NCBI RefSeq assembly: GCF_047495875.1
Contig: NC_092471.1
Location: forward strand, 4,795,001 to 4,859,000
DNA length: 64,000 nucleotides
Reading direction: 5' to 3'
Source of the DNA: Pithys albifrons albifrons
Lineage: Eukaryota; Chordata; Aves; Passeriformes; Thamnophilidae
Shown here: piece by piece, positions 48,396 through 59,800 of the stretch
Layout of the letters: each line of letters begins with the position of its first letter
How positions within the stretch are numbered: position 1 is the first letter of the stretch
Position numbers and translations under genes: made by a program
Notes under the pieces: model-generated
Told to the model about the DNA's origin: nothing
Databases searched by the model: none
The model's input: the letters and a program-made list of their open reading frames with translations, nothing else

Positions 48396-50962
48396 CTTGA
48401 TATATACCTGACACTTTTAATATGAAGAGCACTTCAGAGAAGCTTTTTGACACAGGATGAAGGATCGTGCTTTGCCATACAGAATAGCTGTATTACCTGA
48501 CATGCTCATTATTCGCTGTCAGAGCGCAACAACTTTCAGCATATTTTCCTCTTATTATTCCTCACTCTTTGACTGTGTTCAGGAATTACAGATGGAATTC
48601 TGCAGATTGCTTTAGTGACTTAGGAGGGTAGTTCCTCAGAAATCCAGGCAAACCTGGTTTTCAATTGTTCAGAGATGTTATAAAGAGTCTTGTAGGTGTT
48701 CAGGTAGAGGTTTTTGTAATGCAGGCTCTTCAGTCCACTGAGTTTCAAGAAAGGAATCATCCCTATTTAAAATCTCTAGCATTTCTTACTGCTATAAATG
48801 GAAAAGCCCAAATGAACTGTGTTTCCTGTCTGATGTTACTCAACACTGCACACAAGTCTACACACACAGCATTCACAGCACAAACAACATTATTTGTGAT
48901 TTCCACACTTCTGTTTTTGGGTCACAACTCAGAGCCAGTTTTGCCCCTTCTCCCCATTTGTCTCTGCTGTGTGAGCTGCACAGAGGCACAAAGATAAGAT
49001 GACCACATTGTGAGCATTACATGATCATTGTTGCAGCACACATTAGCCTGGCTCCCCTGGCTGTGCTTACAGCTACTGGAATTTCTCTAGCAAATCAGAA
49101 TGATTTTTGGCACACTTCAGACTCACTCTCCTTCAGCAGAAATTGGCCTGCCTATTTTAGAAACAATCAGAAAGCACCAACCACACATTTATTTGACTAC
49201 CTGACCTGCCCTTCAAAACAGTCATTACCATGCAGAATAATGACATTCTACAAAGAGGAAAGTGCCACTCTCAAAGGCAGCAAGTGCTTTTGGGAATCAT
49301 TTCATCAAGGCAAACAATGCTGTTCAGCCAATGAACTGACATCCCTCCCAAAAATACTTCTTTGTGTGTCAGTGGAAATCAAGCACAGACACACTAAACA
49401 AGGAGGCTGTGTGTTCCTTGGGGGTGGCAGCCAGCCGAGACTGCTACCTCACCACCCATCTGCTTCTTCCACTCTGCCAAATCAAAGGACCTTTATTAGA
49501 AACAGGACTTGAATTACGCAATTTGCCAGACTCTGCCCCTTTCCTACTCCTCATTCTTACACAGTGGCATGCTCGTGTCTGGAGGATAGGAAAAAACCTG
49601 CTCTTCTTCCATTGGCTTTCAGATGAGATTCAGTCAAAATACACAAATTGCTGCTGAAAAGTTGTAGAAAATTTATGGTTTCACATATTTCTATTCCTTC
49701 AGCTCCTCATGCCAGTATAATTTCTAATTTTCTTGAGAATGAAAGTCATGGTAGAGAGTACCTTAGCCAAGTGCAAAGGAATCCAAAGGGATGTCTCCCA
49801 ACAAAATGTCTCCTCACAAACTACCATGAGTACCATGGGGAAATCCCTGCAGCAGAGTATGACAAACACTGCCTTGGGTCTATGAACACATCCAAAGTTT
49901 AGTTTTGGTTAAATGCTGTGAATGTTGTCTAACAAGATGTTCCAGAACCCAGAACTATTTTGGAGGTGTTCATTTCCCAAGACTTAAAACAAAACTAAGA
50001 TCTGGAAGGAATTCAGACAATTACTGTGTGTCCTTTTGACCAAAACTAAGCAGACTGGTTAAAAATAAAGAAATAGCTTCAGTCACCTATTGAATTACAA
50101 GATGGCTACATAAACCTTTTGCATGATTTTGGTTGCTCATTGCCCTTTGGGGGAAACTTGACCCCAGCCATTAGATGAAACTGCACCCTGTCTTTTAGCT
50201 GAATTATTTCTGGGACTTTCAGAAGCTCCATAAGCCACAACTGATCTTAATATACATTTCTGAGCATTTTTACTTGGAAAGTTGTACATTTTTTGCCTTA
50301 GAATTTTGCCTTTTCATTTCTTTTTTTAGATTTATACCAAAATAAGTTCTCTTACTGTAGATTGTTCCACTTCAGAAGTAAGGAAGGTGTACACATGGCA
50401 CAAGCATGTGCGCACTCTGAGTAGCAGGGGAAATTCAACTTTAAATGAAATATAGCCAGAAAAGGAAAGCTTGATGGAATAAAATCATGTCTAACTCAAG
50501 CGTAGCAGAGCTGTTGTGTTCATAAATACATCAGCATTAGTGAAGAGCACAACAAAAATACAGCCTCCAAATTGGTGTTATGTTGTGTATCTTTTCCATG
50601 CGTTCAAAAATACTTCACAATTATAAAAAATCTGAAAACCAAACAGATAAAGCTTTCTGAAAATTGCAGAAAGGCACAGTAAGGCTTTGTATTACTAAAA
50701 AAAAAAAAGTGACAGTGGGAATGTTGAATGTTGATTTTTCAGCTGTTGTACAGAATGCACAGTAGTGAGTAAAGACCAGTGTCTGTTATATTATGGTGAG
50801 AGTTCATCTTGTCTCAAAATTTCTCTTGGTTAATAGTTTAGCCTTAAGGTTCTGTAAGAAAAAAAAATTGCTTGATTTAGGAACTAACTTCCTATTATAA
50901 ACAACATGCACTCTGGGGCCAAGATAATTTTACTGTGCACTTGTTATTTAAATGAGTGCAGT
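48396..50962. other. Unannotated stretch with several mid-length open frames, no gene called
   Basis: Plus-strand frames of 110 codons (48665-48997), 163 codons (49021-49512), 97 codons (49364-49657) and 84 codons (49648-49902) follow one another in different phases. None has a recognisable domain, and phase changes without evident splice signals argue against one gene. A non-coding transcript is possible but unsupported. An A tract lies at about 50697-50708. Confidence 0.5.
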
Positions 50963-50986
50963 GTCTCCATATGGCCATATGGAGAC
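50963..50986. repeat. 24-bp perfect palindrome
   Basis: The left half GTCTCCATATGG is followed with no spacer by its exact reverse complement CCATATGGAGAC. It contains two CATATG E-box-type sites. The next flanking pair (T/G) breaks the symmetry. It could extrude as a cruciform or bind a dimeric factor; neither is shown. Confidence 0.95.
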
Positions 50987-51420
50987 GAGATATATGTTAT
51001 ATACTCAAGGGGCATTGAAGGGTTTAAAGTACATATGTTAACAAATAATGCTGAATTGGCACCCATGCATTGCTGTCATCACCACAGCAAATAGCAACAT
51101 ATTCTATTTTTTCCATTTATTATTTTCCTTAGAAGTATTTTTAGGAACTAAAAGGCACCTGGGTATTTCACAGAGACTTTACTGCATAATCAGGGTATTT
51201 CAAGGATTACACTACTGGAAGCATCCTATGGCTTGCAGTCCCTTCTGGAAGGGTAAATCATATTTTTGTCTATGCTCTTCAAAGCAAAAGCAAACCCAAA
51301 TTCCATATATATAACTATAAATATTGGTTAAATCTGGAATTCCCAGACAGGCTTCTTAGTATTAACATTTCTCATTTATTATGATACTATGTTAATTCAT
51401 GCCAGATGGAGACTATTCAA
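50987..51420. other. Unannotated stretch between two inverted repeats
   Basis: AT-rich, no recognisable feature. The 88-codon frame at 51048-51314 (+) has no motif. Confidence 0.55.
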
Positions 51421-51450
51421 ATGTTCATGACTTCTACTTGTCATGAACAT
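51421..51450. repeat. Inverted repeat with 11-bp perfect arms and 8-nt loop
   Basis: ATGTTCATGAC (51421-51431) pairs exactly with GTCATGAACAT (51440-51450) around the spacer TTCTACTT. A third, partial copy of the arm start (ATGTTC) follows at 51451-51456. No downstream T run or terminator context applies in a vertebrate genome. It may be a chance hairpin or the remnant of a small inverted-repeat element. Confidence 0.95.
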
Positions 51451-54400
51451 ATGTTCCTGGAATAATGGAGTGGTATCTTAGCAAACAACATCCCATATTT
51501 AAAGACCTATGATGAGGCTCATAAAAGACAAAAAAAAAAAAAAAAGAAAAAAAACATAAACAGTGAAGGGCACAGCTGGAAAACAAAACAAAACGAAAAA
51601 ATCAGGTTCTTCAGTACCTAGAGGGTTATAGAGGGTAATGCATTCTCTGCACACTCCCAGCTGTGTGCTGGGCAGAGAGCTTTCATCTATTCCAACCACC
51701 TGAAGAGGAACACTTTGTATTTTCTGACTGTCCCACATCAGAGCATTTCTTGTACATTCAAGACAAGTATTTCCAGCATAGGGGAAAGCAAGATAAAAAT
51801 TAGATCTTCAAAATCCTGCATTTCATTTCGAGGCCTACCTTGTAGAAATGCAGAGGGTGAGAGTGTCAAGGACATGCTTGGGAAGCGACAATTAGAGAAC
51901 ATGAATATAGGTAGAATTTGGGTCTAAACCCAACAAAAGCATGTTCAGGGGTAATAAAGACTTGCTCTCACAGTGCTGTCATTGATTAAGCCAGCAGAAA
52001 TAGGTGCTGTAGAAGAAAGTATGTGTTATTTATTTCTTAAAGTATTCTGCTTATTAGAAAAAAGATTTCTCAGCTTGTTGCCGTAATGTCCTTGAATTAT
52101 GAGCACAGTTCCTCTTCCCTACCTATGTGCCTCATTCCTACTGCCAAAGTTCTACCTGAATGCTTCCTTTCCAATAAAATGAAACGATTGCTTTTGGGTT
52201 CTGCCCTAAATTGCAGAGCATCTCCAATTAACCATGTTGCAGATGGGTTGGTTTCTCACTGTGAAAATAAGACCAGACTAAATGCTCTTTTTCCCTCTTG
52301 AAACTGCCAGTGATAGAATTATTACCACTAATGTGATGAAAGGTTACAGATCACCTTCCTCGCATTTTATGTAGGAGAGATACAAACTCCAAACCTAAAT
52401 TCTGTCCTGTCAAAATTGGAATAAGAAGAATTTCCAACCACTTTGTGCCTATGTTTGAATGGGAAAAAAAATGAGAACAAGAAGTGGTGGATTAAATTGG
52501 ATAAAAAAAAAAGGCAGCAGAGTTAAAAATGACACATGATGGACTGAGAGGTGGGTGACAGGTACAGTTGGGAAGACAGAGGAAAATCCATGAAGAAAAC
52601 CTCCAAATGGATAGAAAAGAAGTGGTATAAGTAGTTCTGAAAATATATTTAGATAAAAGAAGCAACAAAGGAAATTTACAGTCATATAAACACTTCTTCC
52701 ACAACACAGAGATTACCCACAAAGGAAAGGAATTGTAATGGGAATAGGAAAGAAAGCACTTTTGTTTGAAAGCACAAACCTTAACTGACTCAGACAGATT
52801 GCATTACATGTCACACCAAGAGTTTTAGGCCTAAATTTCAGATGTGCAGACATGTTAAAAATCACAGGCACAATTTTTATCCTTACAGTAACTGAATTAC
52901 ATCATCTCCAATAAACAGGAGGAAGGAAATGCCTGTTTAAAATAACAAACCATGTCTGTACAACAAACTTCCAAAGGCACTACCAGAGACAGATTGCAGG
53001 ATAGGAAATTCCCATTTTGGTAGGCAATTCTGCCAGAGCACAACTGGTTCTCAGTCACTGGATGGCACAGTGTGCCATTCCCATCGTGCTGCCTCAAGCT
53101 GTGCAGGAGAGGCAACCTGGAATGCATAGAAAGCTGCTCTGTGAGCAGTGAGCTGTATTTAGGGTATGTGCACTCACACTAATGAAATTCTGCAAGAAAA
53201 ACTTGATTTGATTTAATTTTTTTTCCAGCTGGGGAAGGAGAGAATAGGGAAAGCTGTAGTGAAGAAAAGATGTGAGTTGCTGATACCTGCTGGTGCCTGG
53301 TAGGAGTTGGGGTCAGTCTCGGTGTCCAGGGCAGAAGCACACACAGTGACCATCCTACAGTCAACTTCATGTGGATATGGATCCTGTGAGAGGCTCACCT
53401 TGTGTCATCTCTAGTGTTTTTTCCTCACAAACCCCATCAGATTTTACTGTGCTGGTCAGCTCAAAATAGAGATCCACACCCTATGCAGTCTGTAGATATG
53501 CAACAAAACATTATTCAATCCTAGTAGATTATTAAACTATCAGACTGGTGTTCTTCAGGGTGTTCAAAAGTGAATGTAACTAGTTTCTTTAACAGTTATT
53601 TTCACTTAATGTGCCTGCCTTATCTTCCAAACCGACTGCACAAGACCACAGTTCCCAAAAGGAGACACTGGTTGCAGCTGCATGTTTATATTTCAGAGGC
53701 TCCATAAATTCGTTTGACTGATTGAATCAATTCATAGCCCAGTAATATGCACCATCTTTTAGGCAGATGAGGGTCAGGATACCATCCATTCTGGAAGGGC
53801 AGATGAGAGAAAGAAAGAGACAGGAAATAAGGACTTAGATTTTGAATTATCGTGACAGAATGAGCTTCTGCAGGACTGAAAAGACCGTTATAATATTTAT
53901 CAAGTTCTGCCAGTAGTAATGGCAGCATGTTTGCCCCTCCGTGCTGACTCAATGTGCATAGAAAATGAAAACCTGTTGGATGAGATAATAAAATGTGCAT
54001 GTGTTCTGCCTGATAGCAGTAGCCCTGGTGATAATCCTATGAATTCCCAAAATAAGTTCCAGCATGATTCAGAGAACTAGTGTTACATCCTGCATAGAAG
54101 AAGAAGGGGAAAACAAGGGGTGGGAGTGGGAATGACCAAAACCTCCAGCCTAACAAACAGACTAAAAAACCCCAAAATTCTACATAACCATTTCTTTCAG
54201 AAAAAGAAAAAACACAAACAGAAAAAGCTACAAGCAAGAAGATACCCAAGAAGCAAGTATTCAGCTCTCAGTCAAATATAACCCCAAAATCCCCACCACT
54301 CAATAAAACACAGGAGCTTTAATTTGTCTCTCACCTGTATGTTTTGTTTACAAGCCCTGAGAAATGATCCCCAAATCATGTAGATTGCTGGGGCTGAGAC

Positions 54401-54637
54401 AGCTCAGACGTGCTCTTGAATGTAAAGGATAATACTGCTACAACCCCTAAACATTTTGATTTTTCCCAATAAATCAAGAGATGCTGTAAGTTTTGTTCAT
54501 ATTTGTGTTTATGCATTACTTCAGCAAATGGCAGCTTCCTGTTTCCAGTCTCCTCAAAGTGAGAAATTAAGGAAAAGTTGAAAACCTTTTGCATATCCTT
54601 TAGAAGTGCTAAGCTAAGGTTACTTACACATAGAATA
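51451..54637. other. Unannotated stretch, no gene recognised
   Basis: No gene. An A-rich tract occupies 51531-51554 with AAAAC units to about 51600. The 104-codon frame at 53686-54000 (-) and shorter frames lack domains. Confidence 0.6.
51531..51554 (+). repeat. Poly-A tract
   Basis: About fifteen adenines, a G, and eight more adenines. Low complexity. Confidence 0.88.
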
Positions 54638-54700
54638 TGTGTGTGTGTGTGTGTGTATTTAAGCCAGTCACATATATGGGAATATATGTATATATATGCA
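54638..54700. repeat. TG microsatellite followed by TA-rich tract
   Basis: About nine to ten TG units (54638-54657) are followed, after a short spacer, by ATATAT/GTATAT alternation (about 54670-54699). Same dinucleotide types as the large tract at 15.5 kb but much shorter. Confidence 0.9.
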
Positions 54701-56299
54701 AACATAAACACAACCAGTTTTTACATAGATAGTGCTACTTATTTTGTTATGAAATGAGAATTTTTGAAAATACCAAAAAGCTACTGCTAGCAACCAAGCA
54801 GAAAAAGAAATGCATTCTTCTTGTTCTTTTTTTAAAATGATTTGTTCAATTGCCTTTTACTACAGACCATTTAACTTGCTCTCTCCTTCAGTGACAGAAG
54901 ACAAATCAAAAGCTGTCAGGCATTTTAAACTGTGATCTGCACTGCACCTGAAGTTTGAACTGCAGCTCAAAACCATTGGACTCAGACCTACAATTGTTGC
55001 TATTCCTAGACATGTGACAAAATTCAGCTCTGCTAGGAGTATTTGGATTCTGCCTAATTCAAAAATAGGACAAAATGCTGTTGAAGGCAGAGAAGGCCTG
55101 CAAAGCCACAATGCCTGTGAACAATCCAAGCAGCAAAGCACTCTCATGTCATCACCCCAGCACAGCTCAGCACCTGTGCCCATTCACACTGAGCCTTTCC
55201 ATGCAAATGCCTGTTCTACCTGTGCAGCTTTCATATGCCTTCCCCTTAGAGAATAATGTGTTCTCTCACCTTTCTCTTGTTCCTGCTGTCAGTCTGATTC
55301 CTGGATTCACCCTGAAACTGTTTGTTGCACTCACAGTCTTCACTTTTGCAGACTGAATCTCTTGCATCTGCCCAGAAAAACACACCTTGCTGAAGTCTCA
55401 GCCTGCTAACTAGCTTCATGAAGGAATAGTTCCCTACCTCAGAGGTAACTTTTCAATCCTTTGCTGTGCTGAGTTAAGGGGTTTCTCTCACCAGTTTTGA
55501 ATGTATTCAGTCAATGACCATAATTCTTTAGAGAAGATTCAGAGCTACATCCAGTTATAGGGATAACATTAGTGGCCAATAAAAGTTCCAAATACAGGGG
55601 TCCATAACAAGTTTCATCACTAAATTCATGCATTTTTCCACTGTTCACCTGCAGATGATAGTACTCTATTTGAGCATGTGCAGGTCAACATCTAGTCGTG
55701 ATTTGTTTATTTACATTGAGCAAAAGTTCTCCAGGAAAGTCTTTAGTAAAAATAAAAACTAATCAGGGTCACAACGGCAAAAAACTTTATCCTAGGTCAG
55801 AAGTTTAACTTGACTGTATTGAGATGTCCTGGGTACCATTTTAGACATAAAGCATGAGGAAAGAAAGGATACCATGTTTCTGCAATTAGTTTTCTAACTG
55901 GTGCCCAAGAAAGGAGCTCTCAGGAGCAGGAGATCCTGGCTGCACCTCTGAGTCTGCTTCAGTAGCAGCCCCGGAGAGATGTTCTGAAGCATCAACACAT
56001 GCAAGGAAAAAATTTGCAAATCAATGCTTCTTGAAGGACTTATTCCTATTGACCCTTCAAAAAGATTCTGCATGACTTTTCCTGTCAGTGCTCAACATTG
56101 AGATTGCACCAATGGAAAAATATTCCAAAGGACAAACCCATCAGAAGTCGAAATTCTTTATAGATTGCAATAAAACAAACCCTGTACTCCAATTCTAAAA
56201 CAGTACATCTTCCATCTTCTATTCAGTGAATAAATCAGTGTTACTAAGCACAATGAAAAGGTGAAAAAGGACACTCTGCACTTTATTTGAAATATACAA
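54701..56299. other. Unannotated stretch, no gene recognised
   Basis: No feature recognised. The 107-codon frame at 54860-55183 (-) overlaps 80- and 93-codon frames on the plus strand and is not credible. Confidence 0.6.
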
Positions 56300-56950
56300 C
56301 CGTACTCCATTTTGTATTCCTTTTGTTATTCAGCGAATAATCTTTTACTGCATCACTTGCCTAGATTAAGAATGTTTCAATCTACATACTTATCATTTAA
56401 AACCACGATTCCCCCGAAGGGAACACAATGGGAGAACATGATGTTAATTAGCCTTATGGCATTATATCCCAATTCTGTGCTCAGTACACCACTGCTGTTG
56501 CATTCCCAATGCCTATTCCTTCAACCTCTTATGGAAAGGATCTGCACTTAGTCAACTTAGAGCATATTACTTTCCCAAAAGGGAAAAAGACTCATGTAAA
56601 ATGTACCGGTCTGAAGTGAACACCACTAAAACATTAATGCACTGTTCTTTAAATAGGCTTTCCTTTTATGTTCACTTTATCCCAGTGTCATGTGAAACTG
56701 CTTGACATGTTTTGTTTGGCTGGTTTTTCAAAGGGAGCAAATTTTACTCAGTCCAACTTCCAGGCCCCTGCAGCCCATTCATCCAATTAAAGGAGTGCAG
56801 AATGAAACCAGAAAAGGCGCTTTGTGGAGCTTCAGAAATATTGTCCCTCAGGAAGGCTGCCCACAAAAAGCGAACAAATCCATTGTGCAAACCCGTGCAT
56901 TGCAATAGAATAAAATTGCTCCTCAAAGTCTCTTTATCCAACAAGGATTA
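56300..56950. promoter_or_regulatory. Candidate conserved non-coding block
   Basis: The block has little simple repeat and keeps CpGs (about 56301, 56333, 56404, 56415, 56606, 56818, 56870 and 56893). It contains homeodomain-type ATGTTAATTAGCC (56440-56452), TATCATTTAAAAC, and CCATTGTGCAAA, which resembles paired SOX/C-EBP-like sites. Small frames cover it on both strands without motifs. The length and retained CpGs suggest constraint; unverified. Confidence 0.27.
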
Positions 56951-59717
56951 CTGACTCCTGATAGCTGTAGGTTAGTTGAAGGTAGAGTCTATTGGAGGCA
57001 GGAAAGCTCTTATTACCTTTTATTACAACACATCCTCCCCCCATAATCTATAAAAAAGCCTCTAGGAGCCCATTCATTTCTACACCTCTTTGCTGCTTTC
57101 AGTTTCAATAATGCTGAGTACAATTCAGTACTCTGCAGTCCACTCTAGTTTTCATATGTGTTCACAGGCTAAATATTCCTAAAATGCCCTTAGGAAAGAT
57201 GGGTTGCCATTTATTATTTCAAATTTTTGGGAACTGTAGTTCTTGCAGCTACCTGGGACTATTTTTTCAGGTGGTTCTGCTAAAACCTACAATCTTGCCT
57301 CTTGACCACAATAAGTGAACCTAATTTTCGTGCAAAAGACCATGTGATTCCCTTTTATATGTATTAGTAATAAAAATAAATAGCAGAGGAAGACCTTTAA
57401 AATGAGGCTGACAAACAAATGCTGACACCAAGTTTTTGTGATTATGGAACTAAGATTGGAGGAAGGTCACAGCAATAACTGCATAACAATAATTATGCAC
57501 TGCTTCATGCTGACCGAAAACTTGGGAATACCGTCTGCTTGTCACACACACACTTTTCAAAGAGCCAAGAATGAGCTACCTGCACAAACTTTTTCTCCTT
57601 TTCATTAGAAAGAGCAGAAACCCTCAAAAATGGAGCTGTCACTCATATATCCCACCCTTCAATACACTCACACAGTTTTGGTAACCCTATGATTAGTTCC
57701 TTGCCCTTGATTTTCTAGAATCACATGATGTCCCCTTTCATGATGCCCATAAATGAAAACAGGGACCACTCCAAAAATGAATTCTCATTTAAACTGGTTG
57801 GAATTAATCCCAAATGTCAAATTAATTTGGGATAAACCTGAAGAACTTTGCAGGTGACTCAGCTGTAAAAATTGTTTACTACCTCCCACTATGGGGTACT
57901 TGCATCTCCTGGACAATACTGGAGCAGTGAGTCTGGGTGCTGCTTTCCCACTGTGCTTAGCAAGTGTTTCCAAGACACTGCTTTCCCTTTTTTCCCTCTG
58001 TTCTCATATGGGATTGATGTTATCACCATATTGCAGTGATGCAACTTGAAATATGGGATAATGATTTGCCAAAATAAATCATACCCTGATAGGAAGAGAA
58101 CCACTCACTTCCTGCAAGCTTTAAATTTGCTAATTATCAACAAAAGTGCTGATCAGAAACCTGGAATTCTCATTTATGTGTAACAAACAAGACTCTTGGC
58201 ACAGCTTATTGCAAAACTACTGTGAGAGGAAGGAAACCCGAGTGGTCCTGTCTGTATTCCTCACAAATTTGTTCATGGAGCTGTCACATACTGGCAAGAA
58301 AAACCTTTCTTTTTTTTTTTCCCTCCAGTATTTTGATACAAGTTTTAACTTTGTGTTCAAGAACCTCTTGAGGTTTCTTAAAGATCAATTTTTCTTTTTT
58401 TTCCTCTTTAATATGTAGAAAGAAAATGTAGCATTGAGAATATACTTTCTCTTTTTTTTCCCTTGTATCATATCATGACCATTTCAATATCAGATAATGT
58501 TTTTTAATTAATTTTCCAATTGGAAATTACTAACCCAAAAGCATTTATTAAGAGAAAGATTAAGCTAAGAACTAGCTTAATTGAATCCTTACTATTACAC
58601 ATTTGCTTGCTCTTGAAATCTTTCATTATTTTCTATTAACAGGGGGAAGGTAACTTTCTTACCAGTGTACCATAGTTATTGATTTTATACACATGTCTAG
58701 GTTGATATATTCCACAACTTCATTTAAATATACACTAAAACATTTGGATTCTTTTCCTGAAATTTGTCACGAGAGCTTAGGAAATAATTATTGAAAAAAT
58801 TATGAAGTGAATCTTACATCCTTATTTTCTCTATGCTGATACAATATGAATAATTAATAGCTCAAAATTATTTGCTAATTTCTGAATCCTAAATAACCTT
58901 TTAATACATGTGAAGGAATATACATGCATACATATGAATATTTAATTTACAGAATTTCTGTTCTCTGTTCATTTGGTGAAGTCCCTGTTGTCTATGCATC
59001 ACTAACCAATATAAACTTAGAATATCAGTACCTAACAAAGGCAGTTTGAAGAGAATTAAGTTTCATTTCTCATAGATAAATATCAAGTGATTAAATTCAT
59101 ACTTCAAATAACTTAACATAGATGTGGTCAAATGTGGACCCATTTTTCTCATCAATGACTATTGTCAAACGCTTTTTCTATCCAGTTAAACATCAGAGAA
59201 CTTAATAAATCTTCACCTTCAGATGAGATAAACTAGATGAAAACAGGCAGCTTGCAAATTAAATGCTTATTTACTTGCTTACTCTCTGACAAGTTAAAAT
59301 AGGATTCTTCCTTAAATGCAATAAATTATGGCTAAATTAACTCCATTAATATTTTAGATGACAAGAAACTCAACCAAAGAGGGAATCATTAAAAAAAAAT
59401 TCAAACAAGGCATTGATTCAAATAATACTTGCTGTCCAATGGACAAATCAAACAGCTGCCCAAGCTAGTAGGAATCACATTCCCACTTGTGAGATCCATT
59501 TACAATGCAGGTTCCCTCCTCCCCATTTTCCCTTTCAGCTTTTCAAAGTCCCCTGTGCAGCTTGGCCAAGTCACTTGTTAATCAGACTGCAACAGCCACC
59601 TCTCTTTTTCAAGGTTATCTGTTAGATGAACTTAAAAGCAAATTTAATAACTGTGAAACCATTGAATTGCAAGCCTAAGCATTCTCAAAGGTTCATTAAG
59701 AGATGAAACTCCATAAT
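56951..59717. other. Unannotated AT-rich stretch, no gene recognised
   Basis: No gene or repeat family recognised. Two short inverted repeats lie near 58.5 kb: a 14-bp palindrome (58513-58526) and a 9-bp-arm hairpin (58559-58581). T tracts occur at about 58309-58320 and 58450-58459. Confidence 0.6.
58559..58581. repeat. Inverted repeat with 9-bp arms and 5-nt loop
   Basis: ATTAAGCTA (58559-58567) pairs exactly with TAGCTTAAT (58573-58581) around AGAAC. A separate 14-bp palindrome (TTTCCAATTGGAAA, 58513-58526) lies 32 bp to the left. AT-rich, so chance is likely. Confidence 0.9.
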
Positions 59718-59800
59718 TCACAGAATTGGAGAACGTTCTGCATTGGAAGGGACCCACAAGGATCATCGAGTCCAGTTTTTGGTTCCACACATATTTGTTT
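59718..59800 (-). mobile_element. CR1-type 3' end fragment (antisense)
   Basis: Reverse-oriented CR1 3' terminus: TCACAGAAT (59718-59726), then TTGGAAGGGACCCACAAGG (59743-59761), 'atcatcgagtccag' and a diverged 'tttttggttccacac' that corresponds to the 'ctcctggctccacac' section. It shares the tail of the SINE at 38.5 kb but continues into CR1-like sequence and not into a tRNA-like head, so it is called CR1. The inner boundary is uncertain because similarity fades after about 59790. Confidence 0.72.

Noticed and set aside
49021..49512. 163-codon open frame (+) as a gene
   Set aside because: No recognisable motif, overlapped by a frame in another phase (49364-49657), and no evidence of exon boundaries.
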